NCBI RefSeq assembly: GCF_036388275.1
Contig: NZ_DASVSF010000011.1
Location: forward strand, 1-64,000
Reading direction: 5' to 3'
From: Longimicrobium sp.
GTDB lineage: Bacteria > Gemmatimonadota > Gemmatimonadetes > Longimicrobiales > Longimicrobiaceae
DNA length: 64,000 nt
The translations under genes and the position numbers were made by a program. Within the stretch, counting starts at the first letter, position 1; each line of letters begins with the position of its first letter. Below are positions 17,922 through 27,753 of the stretch, piece by piece. The notes under the pieces were generated by a model, which had not been told where the DNA came from, did not search any database, and worked only from the letters and a program-made list of their open reading frames with translations.

Positions 17922-19913
17922 TCAGCTGACGAACACGCCCTGCGCGCGGAGTTTCTTCACCAGCGCGTTGCGGTCCTTGGTCGTCGCGCCGGGCAGTTCC
18001 AGCACCGTGTCGGTGATGGCGCGAACCTGCTTTCCGGCCGCGGACATCGCCCGCGCCGCCGTCTCGGGATCGGGGCATTCCAGCAGCAGCGTAGGACGAA
18101 GCTGAACCCGCCGGACGGCGCCCAGCCAGTCGCTCACCTGGCGCTCCACGTTGGCGGGCAGCGCGCGCGACGACGCGGCGCGCAGGGTGTCGAGCAGCTG
18201 CGCCGCGCTGATCCCGGTCTCCGCCGCGGCCAGCACGGAGGCGCGCGTCAGGCGGAACATCACCCCCGGCCCGGTGCCCACGCGCTGGGCCAGCCGCGCG
18301 AACTGCGCCTCCAGCCGCGGATCTGCCGCCAGGAACACGACATCGAAGTTGGGCTGCACGATCACCTCCGCTTGCGCGTCGGTGCCGTACTCGAACGTCT
18401 TCGCCGCACCGAGCAGATAGCGCCCGGCATCGGTCAGCACGAACGTCAGCCAGCCGTCGGCGGTGCGGCCCATCCGCGCTCCCCCCAGTGGCGCCAGGCG
18501 CTCGTTGAGGAACTCCAGGAGGATCTGTCCCCACAGCCGCTCCCAGTCGTGCCGCGCCGGGCGGCGGCCGTGCCACGGGATCCGCAGCGGCGTGCCCTCG
18601 CGAACGGCCTCGAGAAACGGGTTCTCCCTCTCGGAGGCGTACGCCAGGAAGTCGACGATGCGCACGGGTTCGCCGTGAAGGGCCAGGAACGAGTCCGTCA
18701 GCCACTTCCGCAAGTCCAGCGTCTTGGGAAGGTCGACGCTGAGCCGCACCGGAAAGAACTCCAGACCTTCCTCCTCGTACCAGGTGTTCGGCCTGCGGGC
18801 CTTGGACGCGCGAAACTGGTCTACCAGGGCGGCCAGGCGGTCCCGGGTAGACGCGGAAAGCCACTCCATCCCCGCCTTCGTGGGTTCCAGCGACAGGTCC
18901 TGGCCCGAGCGGCCGCTTCTCCGCGCGTACCCGGCCAGCCGCAGGACATCGGCGGCGTGCTCCACCCGCTTTTCCGCTTCGAGAGCGTTGATCCCCATCC
19001 AGTTCGGAACGGTGATCAGCCGCTCCTCGATGGCCTTGCGGGCCGCCGCGAAGATGGCCTGGTCGGTGCCGCGCAGCCGGATGGGCTCACCCGCGGCCTG
19101 CGCCAGCACGGCGGTCATGTCTTCCATCAGCCACGCGGCTTCGAAGCTTTCCGCCGGCTCCATCGGCTCCGGGCGCCCCGGGGGCGGCGCGCCCAGCCGC
19201 GCCCGCACCTGCGGCCACACCCACACCACCGGCTCGGACTCGGGCCCGCGCAGGGAGAGAAAGACGAGCAGGTAGCGCAGCGCGGCCTCCAGCCCCATCG
19301 CCACGTCCATGGTCTGCAGATCGGGCACGTGCTCGGCCAGGCTCGCCAGCGGAACCGGCGCGGGGGCCGCCAGCAGGGTCTGGACGACCCGGCGTGTGGC
19401 CACCCAGGTATGGTGATCATCGAACCGCCGGCGCTCGCTCCGGGCCGCGTGTGCCGCCTCCCACGCCGTCGCCGCCTTCCGGGTATCGGCGGCAAGGAAG
19501 GTTTCGACCCACTCCACGGAAGTGACGGTGTGCATCAGGTCGGCGCGGTCGGCGGCGAAGTTCCACCCTCGCGACCCGGATGTCGCGAGCATCTCCTCCG
19601 TCGTGAAGTGCTCCTCCAGGTATCCCATCAGCGCGCCGGGAGACGGATCGTCCCACAGCCGGCGGCGGTCGGCCGCGCGCAGCATGGTGTGGAGCACCCG
19701 GACTTCGTCCGCCGGGACCACGGTGGCCCCGGAGCCCTTGGGAACGACGAACTCCGAGTCCAGCAGCTCGTCGCGAAAGGGACCGAGGGCCGTGGGGCCG
19801 GCGCCCTGGGACGGCCGCATCGCCAGCACCACCCGGCGCGCGCCGGGCGAAAGGGCCAGGTAGCGGGGCAGCTGGTCCAGCGCCTCGCTCCAGTCGGTGG
19901 GAAAGTACTTCAC
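17922..19913 (-). CDS. XPB/Ssl2-related helicase-associated protein
   Basis: A 663-residue protein that I place in the 'helicase C-terminal, XPB/Ssl2 N-terminal' family seen beside bacterial XPB helicases in actinobacteria and elsewhere. It has no Walker motifs; the N-terminal half is helical with winged-helix-like stretches, and the C-terminal 150 residues (VIVQPNFDVVFLAADPRLEA onward) resemble the damage-recognition-like region of XPB. Its GTG start overlaps the helicase gene's stop by four bases, so the two are co-produced. It likely works as the helicase partner in DNA repair; this comes from synteny and remains untested. Confidence 0.82.
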   Translation of the reverse strand: MKYFPTDWSEALDQLPRYLALSPGARRVVLAMRPSQGAGPTALGPFRDELLDSEFVVPKGSGATVVPADEVRVLHTMLRAADRRRLWDDPSPGALMGYLEEHFTTEEMLATSGSRGWNFAADRADLMHTVTSVEWVETFLAADTRKAATAWEAAHAARSERRRFDDHHTWVATRRVVQTLLAAPAPVPLASLAEHVPDLQTMDVAMGLEAALRYLLVFLSLRGPESEPVVWVWPQVRARLGAPPPGRPEPMEPAESFEAAWLMEDMTAVLAQAAGEPIRLRGTDQAIFAAARKAIEERLITVPNWMGINALEAEKRVEHAADVLRLAGYARRSGRSGQDLSLEPTKAGMEWLSASTRDRLAALVDQFRASKARRPNTWYEEEGLEFFPVRLSVDLPKTLDLRKWLTDSFLALHGEPVRIVDFLAYASERENPFLEAVREGTPLRIPWHGRRPARHDWERLWGQILLEFLNERLAPLGGARMGRTADGWLTFVLTDAGRYLLGAAKTFEYGTDAQAEVIVQPNFDVVFLAADPRLEAQFARLAQRVGTGPGVMFRLTRASVLAAAETGISAAQLLDTLRAASSRALPANVERQVSDWLGAVRRVQLRPTLLLECPDPETAARAMSAAGKQVRAITDTVLELPGATTKDRNALVKKLRAQGVFVS

Positions 19914-21595
19914 CGCAGCACCTCGTCCGCGTCGGCGATGTGGTACTCGTATCCCTGCTCGCACAGGAACAGCTGGCGATTCATCGCGAACTCCTGTTCC
20001 ACCGTTTCGTGCGAGACGAGCGTGTAGAAATGCGCCTGGTTGCCGCCCGCCTTGGGCCGAAGGATGCGCCCCAGCCGCTGCGCCTCTTCCTGCCGCGAGC
20101 CGAAGGTGCCGGAGACCTGGATGGCCAGCGACGCGTCGGGAAGGTCCACGGCGAAGTTGGCCACCTTGGAGACGGCCAGCACGGGGATCTTTCCATCGCG
20201 GAAGTCCGCGTAGATGCGGTCGCGCTTCGCCTGCCCGGTCGATCCCGTCAGGATGGGCACATCCAGGTCTCTCGCGATCTCCTTCAGCTGGTCCAGGTAC
20301 ATGCCGATGACCAGCGCCGGCTCGCCCTCGTGCTGCTGGAGGATGGCGCGCACCACCTCGGCCTTGGCGGGGTTCTCGGAGGCGATGCGGAACTGTTCGC
20401 GCCGGTCGGCGATGGCGTATTTCATCCGCACGTCGCGCGACATGGGTACGCGCACCTCGGTGCAGGTGGCGCTGGCGATCCACCCCTGGCCTTCGAGCAC
20501 CTTCCACGGCACGTCGGCCTTCTTGGGGCCGATCAGCGCGAACACGTCGTCTTCGTGGCCGTCCTCGCGCACCAGCGTGGCCGTAAGCCCCAGCCGGCGG
20601 CGCGCCTGCAGCCCGGCGGTCACCTGGAAGACGGGCGCGGGAAGCAGGTGCACCTCGTCGTACACGATCAGCCCCCAGTCGCGCTCGTCGAACAGCTTCA
20701 GGTGCGTGAAATCCGCCTCCTTGCCGTTGCGGTGGGTGAGGATCTGGTACGTGGCCACCGTCACCGGCCGCACCTCCTTGGTGCCGCCGCTGTACTCGCC
20801 CACCTGGTCTTCGTGAAGCGAGGTCTTGTCCAGCAGCTCCCTCACCCACTGGCGGACCGAGGTGACGCTCGTCGTCAGGATGAGGGTCGAGGCGCCCACC
20901 TGCGCCATGGCCGCCATCCCCACGATGGTCTTGCCCGCGCCGCAGGGAAGCACCACCACCCCCGAGCCGCCACGCGCCGTGCCCGATGCATGGAAGGCCG
21001 CCGCGGCGCTCTGCTGGTACTCGCGAAGTCCGAACTCGGCTCCTCCGCGGGTCACGGAGCGGAGGTCGATGGCCAGCGGCTCGCCCGGGGTGTATCCCGC
21101 CAGGTCCTCGGCGGGATAGCCCGCCTTCACCAGCTCCTGCTTCAGCCGTCCCCGGTCGTCGGGGTACACACGAAAGGCCGTCGCCGAAAGCCGCTCCCCC
21201 AGCAGCGCCTCTACCCGGGCGCGGCGCGACACCTCTTCCATCAGGAGATCGTCCGCCGCCTCCAGCACCAGCCCGTCGGCGTCGCGGCGCAGCGTCAGGC
21301 GCCCGTACCGCGAGGCCAGGTCGCGAACGGACGTCTCCACGTGCCCAGGAACCGGGTACTTGGAAAGGTCGCGCAGGGTGGCGGTGATGTCGTCCGCGTC
21401 CACGCCCACGGAGCAGGCGTTCCACACCGAGACCGGGCTTACGCGGTAGGTGTGGATGTGCTCGGGCGACTTCACCAGTTCCGCGAAGCGCGCAAGCCGG
21501 TCGCGGGCTTCGGGATAGCGCGGGTTGTCGACCTCCACCAGCACGGTGTGGTCGCCCTGCACGATCAGCGGATTTTCGGGGCGGTACGCGGTCAT
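19910..21595 (-). CDS. XPB-type superfamily 2 DNA helicase
   Basis: A 561-residue 3'-5' DNA helicase like those of Mycobacterium and archaea. Landmarks are Walker A LPCGAGKTIVGM near residue 213, the DEVH box near 313, TATLVREDGHEDD near 340-352 containing the R-E-D motif diagnostic of XPB, and QRLGRILRPKAGG (motif VI) near 513. The N-terminal 180 residues carry the damage-recognition-like domain. It starts 113 bases after xseA, is coupled to its partner, and is followed by xseB. Bacterial XPBs are patchily distributed, so this is either an ancient lineage trait or an acquired repair unit. Confidence 0.93.
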   Translation of the reverse strand: MTAYRPENPLIVQGDHTVLVEVDNPRYPEARDRLARFAELVKSPEHIHTYRVSPVSVWNACSVGVDADDITATLRDLSKYPVPGHVETSVRDLASRYGRLTLRRDADGLVLEAADDLLMEEVSRRARVEALLGERLSATAFRVYPDDRGRLKQELVKAGYPAEDLAGYTPGEPLAIDLRSVTRGGAEFGLREYQQSAAAAFHASGTARGGSGVVVLPCGAGKTIVGMAAMAQVGASTLILTTSVTSVRQWVRELLDKTSLHEDQVGEYSGGTKEVRPVTVATYQILTHRNGKEADFTHLKLFDERDWGLIVYDEVHLLPAPVFQVTAGLQARRRLGLTATLVREDGHEDDVFALIGPKKADVPWKVLEGQGWIASATCTEVRVPMSRDVRMKYAIADRREQFRIASENPAKAEVVRAILQQHEGEPALVIGMYLDQLKEIARDLDVPILTGSTGQAKRDRIYADFRDGKIPVLAVSKVANFAVDLPDASLAIQVSGTFGSRQEEAQRLGRILRPKAGGNQAHFYTLVSHETVEQEFAMNRQLFLCEQGYEYHIADADEVLR

Positions 21596-21708
21596 CGAGA
21601 CAACATTGATGGATCAGGGACGGCGTGGCGTGCACGAGGATGCACGATTCCCGTCCGGCGCACAAGTGCACACCGTAAACGAAGGTCCGTCGTCCCTCCG
21701 GGATTGGA

Positions 21709-22998
21709 TCAAGCGGCGGGGTCGTCTCGGACACGGGCCTGGACGGAGCCGTCCGCCAGGCGAAGCCGGAACTCCTGGCCGGGGCGGAAGTCGCCGACCC
21801 GGCGCAGCACGCGGCCGGACGGGTCCAGCGGCACGGCGAAGCCGCGGGCCAGCGTCGACAACGGGGAAAGGGCGTGCAGCCGCCCGGCGATCCCCGCCAC
21901 CCGCTCGCGCCGCGCGGCGACGATGCGGTCGCCCGCGTCACCCAGGTCCAGCCGCGCCTCGAACAGGCTTTCGCGGCTGTTGTCCACCCGCTCGCGCGTG
22001 CAGCGCAGCATCCGCTCGCGCAGGTCCGCCAGCCCGCGGGCCAGCGACACCCGGTCCGGCACGGCGGCCTCGGCGGCGGCGGAGGGGGTGGGGGCGCGCA
22101 GGTCGGCCACCAGGTCGGCGATGGTGAAATCCGTCTCGTGGCCGACCGCGGAGATCACGGGCACGGGCGATTCGGCGATGGCGCGCGCGACGGCCTCTTC
22201 GTTGAAGGCCCACAGGTCTTCCGTCGATCCCCCGCCCCGCCCCACGATCAGCACGTCGGCGCAGCCGGCGCGGGCGATCAGGCGGATGGCGCGCGCCACC
22301 TCCTCCGCCGCGCCCTCGCCCTGCACGCGCGCGGCGGAAAGGACGATGCGGGTCCACGGAGCGCGGCGGCGGATGACGGAAACGATGTCGTGGAGCGCCG
22401 CGCCCGCGGACGAGGTGACCACGCCCACGCACGCCGGGTAGGGCGGCAGCGGGCGCTTGCGGACGGGCGAGGTGAGGCCCTCCACCTCCAGCCTGGTCCG
22501 CAGCTTGTCGAAGGCCAGCTTCCACAGCCCCTCGCCCCTGGCCTCCAGCTCGGCGACGGACAGCTGGAACTCGCCGCGCCCCTCATAGATGGTCAGGCGC
22601 CCCAGGGCACGCACCTCCATCCCCTCGGTGGGCTGCGTGGGAAGCCGCCGCGCATCGTCGCGCCACATCACGCAGCGGATCTGCGAGCCGGCGTCGCGCA
22701 GGGTGAAGTAGCAGTGCCCGGAGCGTGCCTTGGTGAAGTTGCTCACCTCGCCCGACACCCAGAGCGCGGGGAACATCCCCTCGATCAGGTGCCGCGCGGC
22801 CGCGTTCAGCGTGGACGGGGTCCATCCACCCTCCGGGGCGCGGCGCGGGGATGGACGAGCGAAATCGTCCGCGTCGTCGTCCAGGAACCCCGCGTCGGCC
22901 TGGCGGGCGGCCACGCGGCGCGCCACGTCCTCGTTGGCCGTTTCGTTCAGCCCCGGCTTCTTGTCCGCCGCGGCGGAGCTGAAGAGGTCCCAGCTCAC
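21709..22998 (-). CDS. xseA: Exodeoxyribonuclease VII large subunit
   Basis: Catalytic subunit of exonuclease VII, 429 residues. The N-terminal OB fold (about 55-150) contains LWVSGEVSNFTKARSGHCYF; the catalytic domain has PPYPACVGVVTSSAGAALHD, GRGGGSTEDLWAFNEE and SAVGHETDFTIADLVADLRA. An extra 40-residue acidic segment precedes the OB fold. The GTG start overlaps the folD stop. The matching small subunit is at 17498. Confidence 0.95.
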   Translation of the reverse strand: MSWDLFSSAAADKKPGLNETANEDVARRVAARQADAGFLDDDADDFARPSPRRAPEGGWTPSTLNAAARHLIEGMFPALWVSGEVSNFTKARSGHCYFTLRDAGSQIRCVMWRDDARRLPTQPTEGMEVRALGRLTIYEGRGEFQLSVAELEARGEGLWKLAFDKLRTRLEVEGLTSPVRKRPLPPYPACVGVVTSSAGAALHDIVSVIRRRAPWTRIVLSAARVQGEGAAEEVARAIRLIARAGCADVLIVGRGGGSTEDLWAFNEEAVARAIAESPVPVISAVGHETDFTIADLVADLRAPTPSAAAEAAVPDRVSLARGLADLRERMLRCTRERVDNSRESLFEARLDLGDAGDRIVAARRERVAGIAGRLHALSPLSTLARGFAVPLDPSGRVLRRVGDFRPGQEFRLRLADGSVQARVRDDPAA

Positions 22999-23903
22999 CG
23001 TGCCCCCGCCGGCTTGCGGGCGTTGCGCCGCTCGTGCGCGCGCAGCGCCGCGGTCGACGCGTTGCGCAGCAGCATGGCGATGGTCATGGGCCCCACGCCG
23101 CCGGGAACGGGCGTAATCGCGGAGGCTTTTTCCGCCACCGCCTGGAAGTCCACGTCGCCGTGCAGCGAGTAGCCCTTGGGCGACCCGGGATCGTCCACGC
23201 GGGTGACGCCCACGTCGATGACCACGGCGCCGGGCTTCACCATGTCGGCGGTGATCAGCCCCGGCTTGCCGACGGCGACGACGAGGATGTCGGCCATTCG
23301 GGTGTGCTGCCCCAGGTCTACCGTATGGCGGTGGCAGAGGGTGACCGTGGCGTTGGGCCCGGGCGCCATCAGCAGCGAAGCGAGCGGCTTGCTGACGATC
23401 AGGCTGCGTCCGACGATCACCACGTGCTTGCCGTGCGTGTCGATGCGCTCGCGCCGCAGCAGCTCCATGATCCCCTCGGGCGTCGCGGGAACGAAGCCGG
23501 TGGGATCGCCCACGAAGGCGCGGCCCACGTTGGTGGGGTGAAAGCCGTCCACGTCCTTGGCGGGGCTCACCCGCTCCAGGAACATCTTGCTGTTCAGGTG
23601 CGGCGGCAGGGGAAGCTGCACCAGGATGCCGTGGATGTCGGGATCGGCGTTCAGGCCGTCGATGGTGCCCGTCAGCTCGTCGGCGGACGTTTCCGCCGGC
23701 AGGTGAAGGACGCGCGAGAGCATGCCTGCCTCCTGGCACGCCCGGGCCTTGCTGCGCACGTACACCTCGCTGGCGGGATCGGCGCCCACCAGCACCACCG
23801 CCAGCCCGGGAACCGTGCCCGCCGCGCGAAGCTGCGCTACCTCGGCCGCCACCTCGGCGCGGATGTCGCGCGCGATGGCTGCCCCGTCGATGATCCTGGC
23901 CAC
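22995..23903 (-). CDS. folD: Bifunctional methylenetetrahydrofolate dehydrogenase/cyclohydrolase
   Basis: Interconverts methylene-, methenyl- and formyl-tetrahydrofolate with NADP, cytoplasmic. The 302 residues contain the family signatures YVRSKARACQEAGM (with the catalytic Lys), GILVQLPLPPHLN, PAKDVDGFHPTNVG and the Rossmann segment VIVGRSLIVSKPLASLL. The start is a GTG one base beyond the upstream stop codon. It begins the folD-xseA order often seen in bacteria. Confidence 0.96.
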   Translation of the reverse strand: MARIIDGAAIARDIRAEVAAEVAQLRAAGTVPGLAVVLVGADPASEVYVRSKARACQEAGMLSRVLHLPAETSADELTGTIDGLNADPDIHGILVQLPLPPHLNSKMFLERVSPAKDVDGFHPTNVGRAFVGDPTGFVPATPEGIMELLRRERIDTHGKHVVIVGRSLIVSKPLASLLMAPGPNATVTLCHRHTVDLGQHTRMADILVVAVGKPGLITADMVKPGAVVIDVGVTRVDDPGSPKGYSLHGDVDFQAVAEKASAITPVPGGVGPMTIAMLLRNASTAALRAHERRNARKPAGAR

Positions 23904-23904
23904 G

Positions 23905-24717
23905 CTATTTCTTTTTGAATTCGCCCTGGAGCACGCGCTCGTAGGGAACGTTCACCCGCTCGATGGACCTCGCAAGCCCGGTCGCGGGGTCCACGTCCAC
24001 CACGGCGCCCTGCAGTGTCAGGTCGCCGTCCGCCGGCTGCAGCCGCTCGCCGCGGGTGAGCGTCAGCTGGCGCTCGACGGACAGCTCCCACTTCATCCCG
24101 ATGATGCCGTCCATCCCCCCGGTCATCCCCAGGTCGGTGATGCGGGCCGTGCCCTTGGGAAGGATTCGCTCGTCGGCGGTCTGCACGTGCGTGTGGGTGC
24201 CCACCACGGCGGCCACGCGGCCGTCCAGGTAGCGCGCGAACGCCTGCTTTTCGCTCGTCGCCTCTGCGTGGAACTCCACGACGACCACGTCCGCCTGCCC
24301 CTTCAGCTCCGCCAGCAGCGCATCGGCGGCGCGAAAGGGGTCGTCGATGGGCGACATGAAGGTGCGCCCCTGCAGGTTGAGCACCGCCACGCGTACGCCG
24401 TTGGATTCCACGACGACGGAGCCCCGGCCCGGGTTGCCGGGCGGGTAGTTGTGGGGACGGAGCAGCCGCGGCTCGGTCTTGAGCAGAGGCAGGATTTCCT
24501 TCTTGTCCCACACGTGGTTGCCGGTGGTGATCACGTCGACGCCCACGTCCAGGAACTCGCGCACGATCTCCGGCGTGATGCCGAACCCGCCCGCGGAGTT
24601 TTCGCCGTTGGCCACGACGAGGTCGGCGTTCACGTCCTTGCGAACGAGACGCACCAGCTGCGTAAGCGTGCGCCGCCCCGGCGAGCCGATGACGTCTGCG
24701 ACGAAGAGAATTCTCAC
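23905..24717 (-). CDS. YmdB-like metallophosphoesterase (TIGR00282)
   Basis: A 270-residue calcineurin-fold phosphodiesterase. The metal site is visible as FVADVIGSPGR (Asp), NGENSAGGFG (Asn), TTGNHVWD (Asn-His), EFHAEATSEK (His) and VVGTHTHVQTADE (His-x-His). Bacillus YmdB hydrolyses 2',3'-cyclic AMP and is encoded beside rny; the same neighbourhood is kept here, with rny lying upstream. The GTG start directly begins VRILFVADV, matching the family. It is coupled to folD with a one-base gap. Confidence 0.93.
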   Translation of the reverse strand: MRILFVADVIGSPGRRTLTQLVRLVRKDVNADLVVANGENSAGGFGITPEIVREFLDVGVDVITTGNHVWDKKEILPLLKTEPRLLRPHNYPPGNPGRGSVVVESNGVRVAVLNLQGRTFMSPIDDPFRAADALLAELKGQADVVVVEFHAEATSEKQAFARYLDGRVAAVVGTHTHVQTADERILPKGTARITDLGMTGGMDGIIGMKWELSVERQLTLTRGERLQPADGDLTLQGAVVDVDPATGLARSIERVNVPYERVLQGEFKKK

Positions 24718-25538
24718 CTGTGCTTCGTTCCGTGTTGGAGCCCTGCCCCGGTCCGGTCCTGCCCCCCGCCCATTATCCGTAACCACACACAGGACCCTGT
24801 CATCCTGAGGCCCAAGCGCACCTTACTTGCCCGCAAATCGCTCCACGCGGGCCGAAGGATCTAGCCGCGGACACTTCTCAGCCGGGGCGCGGCAGCGGTC
24901 ACCGGACCCGAGGCCTCGGCGGTGGCGCAGCGACCAAGGCAAATGGTGCGCTTCGGCCGGTCCGGCGCAGTCCCCGGCTGCCCTCTCCCCCCGGCCCCCT
25001 CTCCCGCAAGCGGGAGAGGGGGAGAACTGCTGCCGGATCGGGCTGACACTGGCGCATGCCGCAGCCGCCCCCCTCTCCCGGCCTCTCCCCCATAAACCCC
25101 ATGGGGGAGAGGAGAATTCGATCGCGCTCGGCTGGCTCCGCGCGCTGAACTGGCTCCCTTCCCCCGCGCAGTTTGCGGGGGAAGGGCTGGGGATGGGGGG
25201 CCCCGGCCCGAGCGCCCAAACCTGCCCACCCATGCCTCGACCCTGGGGTGTACCCCTCTCCCACGCTGTTTGTGGGAGAGGGTGGCACGCGTGTCAGCGC
25301 GGCCGGGTGAGGGCCCCACGGCAGCCGAGGCCCCGGATGCCGAGACCGCTGCCGCGCCCAGGCTTGCATGTGTCCGCCGCTGGATCCTTCGGCCCGCGAA
25401 GCCCTGCGACCGGGCGAGTCCGGCGCGCCTGGGCCTCAGGATGACAGAGTGCCTCTGTGCCTCCGGAAAAACGCGGCGGGGGCACGGCGAACCGTGCCCC
25501 CGCCCGGCCCGGCGGGCCGCAATCTATCGACCGGCGCG
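24718..25538. repeat. Repeat-filled gap between rny and the ymdB-like gene
   Basis: These 821 bases have no gene. They contain an R3 element at 24796-24864 (CATCCTGAGGCCCAAGCGCA near one end and GGGCCGAAGGATCTA at the other), an inverted R3 at 25383-25446, an inverted R1 hairpin at 25156-25205, and further C-rich/G-rich hairpins near 24980-25025, 25070-25115 and 25250-25280. The order suggests stepwise accumulation of mobile or recombining short repeats. Confidence 0.7.
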
Positions 25539-27113
25539 TCAGCGCGCGAAGTCGATCGCTCGCGTCTCGCGGATCACCACCACCTTGATCTGCCCCGGGT
25601 ACTGCAGCTCCGCCTCGATGCGGCGCGCCGTGTCTTCGCTGAGGCGCGTCATCTCCTCGTCCGACACCGCTTCCGGCGTCACCATCACCCGCAGCTCGCG
25701 GCCTGCCTGGATGGCAAAGCAGCGCTCCACCCCCGGGAACGACGTAGCGATCTCCTCCAGCTTTTCCAGCCGCTTGACGTACGTTTCGAACATCTCGCGG
25801 CGGGCGCCCGGGCGCGAGCCGCTGATGGCGTCGCCCGCGGTGACCAGGAACGACTCGGGAAACAGGTGCGGCTCCTCGTCGTGGTGCGCCTTGATGGCGT
25901 TCAGCACCTGCGGCGGCTCGCCGAACTTTTTGCACAGGTTGTAGCCCAGCTCCACGTGGGTGCCCTCGTGGTCGTGGGTCATCCCTTTGCCCACGTCGTG
26001 AAGCAGCCCCATCCGCTTGGCCATGGTGGCGTCGAAGCCCATCTCCGAGGCCATGTTGCCGGCCAGGAGGGCCACTTCCTTGGCGTGCAGCAGCTGGTTC
26101 TGCCCGTACGAGGTGCGGAACTTCAGCCGTCCCAGCACCTTGACGATCTCGGGATGCACGCCGTGGATCCCCAGCTCGTACATGATCTCTTCGGCCGCCT
26201 CGCGCATCCCCTTCTCCACCTCCAGCCGCGCCTTGGCGACGACGTCGTCGATGCGGCCCGGGTGGATGCGCCCGTCGCCCACCAGCTTTTCCAGGGCGAT
26301 GCGGGCGGTCTCGCGGCGGATGGGGTCGAAGCCGGAGAGCACCACGGCCTCGGGCGTGTCGTCGATGATGACGTCGATGCCCGTGGCCTGCTCGAATGCG
26401 CGGATGTTGCGCCCCTCGCGGCCGATGATGCGCCCCTTCATCTCGTCCGACGGCAGCGCGACGACCGAAACCGTGGTCTCGGCCGTGTGGTCGGCGGCGA
26501 TGCGCTGGATGGCGAGCGAGATGATCTTCTTGGCCTCGCGGTCGGCGTCGCGGCGGGCCTCTTCCTTGATCTCGCGGATGCGCTGCGCGGCGCTGGCCCG
26601 GGCCTCTTCTTCCAGGTCGTGCATCAGCGTGCGGCGCGCCTCGTCGGCCGACAGGCCGGCGAGCGATTCCAGGCGGTGCTGCACCTCGGCCAGGCGCCCG
26701 TGCACCGACTGCGCGTCGACCTCCACCTGCTTCTCGCGCTGGGCCAGGGCCTGGGCGCGGCGGTCCTGCGCCTCGACCTTTTCCTCCAGCTGGTGGAGCT
26801 TTCGGTCCAGCATTTCGCCGCGCTCCTGCAGCCGGCGCTCCAGCCGGTCCATCTCGTCGCGGCGCTTCGCCTCTTCGCGCTCCCACGCCTCGCGGCTGCG
26901 AAGCGCTTCTTCGCGCCCCTTCAGCACTTCGGCCGTGCGAAGGCGGTCCGCCTCCTGCTCCGCCTCCTGCCTGGCGGTGGCGCGAATGCGGGTGGCCTCG
27001 TCTTCGGCGGTGGCGCGCGATGCGCGCAGGCGCGACTGGATCACGGACTGTCCGCCGAAAAAGCCGGCGGCGGCGCCCACGACCGCCCCAAGGACGATCA
27101 GCAGAATTTCCAT
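25539..27113 (-). CDS. rny: Ribonuclease Y
   Basis: Membrane-anchored endoribonuclease that initiates mRNA decay. The 524 residues comprise an N-terminal membrane helix (about 3-22), a long coiled coil (about 30-205), a KH domain with GRIIGREGRNIRAFEQATG near 225-243, and an HD domain with LLHDVGKGMTHDHEGTH near 366-382. Length and order match the family. It starts the leftward block and is separated from the ymdB-like gene by repeats. Confidence 0.96.
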   Translation of the reverse strand: MEILLIVLGAVVGAAAGFFGGQSVIQSRLRASRATAEDEATRIRATARQEAEQEADRLRTAEVLKGREEALRSREAWEREEAKRRDEMDRLERRLQERGEMLDRKLHQLEEKVEAQDRRAQALAQREKQVEVDAQSVHGRLAEVQHRLESLAGLSADEARRTLMHDLEEEARASAAQRIREIKEEARRDADREAKKIISLAIQRIAADHTAETTVSVVALPSDEMKGRIIGREGRNIRAFEQATGIDVIIDDTPEAVVLSGFDPIRRETARIALEKLVGDGRIHPGRIDDVVAKARLEVEKGMREAAEEIMYELGIHGVHPEIVKVLGRLKFRTSYGQNQLLHAKEVALLAGNMASEMGFDATMAKRMGLLHDVGKGMTHDHEGTHVELGYNLCKKFGEPPQVLNAIKAHHDEEPHLFPESFLVTAGDAISGSRPGARREMFETYVKRLEKLEEIATSFPGVERCFAIQAGRELRVMVTPEAVSDEEMTRLSEDTARRIEAELQYPGQIKVVVIRETRAIDFAR

Positions 27114-27373
27114 CGGTGGGTCTTTATCTCAGCGCGGGCGTGCCCGCGGCCGGTGCAAATAAGAACGGTGGCTGAACTCGACTAGCTTCCCGCCACCGTT
27201 TGGACTGAGCCCCGCTCAGGATGTGCGTCCAGGTGGGCCCGCAACGGAAAAACATACGATGAAAGCAGGTGCGCGGGCAAGTGTGCGCCCGGTTGCGCCC
27301 GGAACCCCGTCCGCCTACCCTGCGGCGCGCGGGCAACTTCCGCGTTCCACCACGACTGGAGAGCATCCGCCCC

Positions 27374-27730
27374 ATGAGCACCGATCCCCTGAGCCGCCTG
27401 CGGGCCATCTGCCTGGCCCTCCCCGAAACCACCGAGCAGGAGGCCTGGGGTGCGCCCACCTTCCGCGTCCGCAAGAAGATCTTCGCGATGTTCGCGAACG
27501 ACCACCATCGCGACGGCCGCGTGGCGGTGTGGTGCCCCGCGCCTGTCGGCATCCAGCAGCTGCTGGTGCGCTCCGATCCCGATACCTACTTCGTGCCTCC
27601 CTACGTGGGCGTGAAGGGATGGATCGGCATCGTCATCGACGGCTTGGGCGATGACGAGCTGCGCGAGCAGATCGTCCAGTCCTACTGCATGATCGCCCCC
27701 AAGAAGCTCCAGGCTCTCGTCGACGGCTAG
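27374..27730 (+). CDS. MmcQ/YjbR family protein
   Basis: A 118-residue single-domain protein with the YjbR pattern: LPETTEQEAWGAPTFRVRKK at the start, a central FAMFANDH strand, RSDPDTYFVPPYVGVKGWIG and a terminal SYCMIAPKKLQALVDG. The fold is a double-wing DNA-binding-like domain, but the biological role of most members is unknown. The ATG at 27374 is the natural start; upstream in-frame codons add an implausible extension. It stands alone between divergent rny and a repeat-rich gap. Confidence 0.88.
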   Translation: MSTDPLSRLRAICLALPETTEQEAWGAPTFRVRKKIFAMFANDHHRDGRVAVWCPAPVGIQQLLVRSDPDTYFVPPYVGVKGWIGIVIDGLGDDELREQIVQSYCMIAPKKLQALVDG

Positions 27731-27753
27731 CTGTCGAGCGGCAGCCGGAGGCT

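Noticed and set aside
24718..25538. Possible small genes in the rny-ymdB gap
   Set aside because: Frames here run through known repeat elements and have no ribosome sites.
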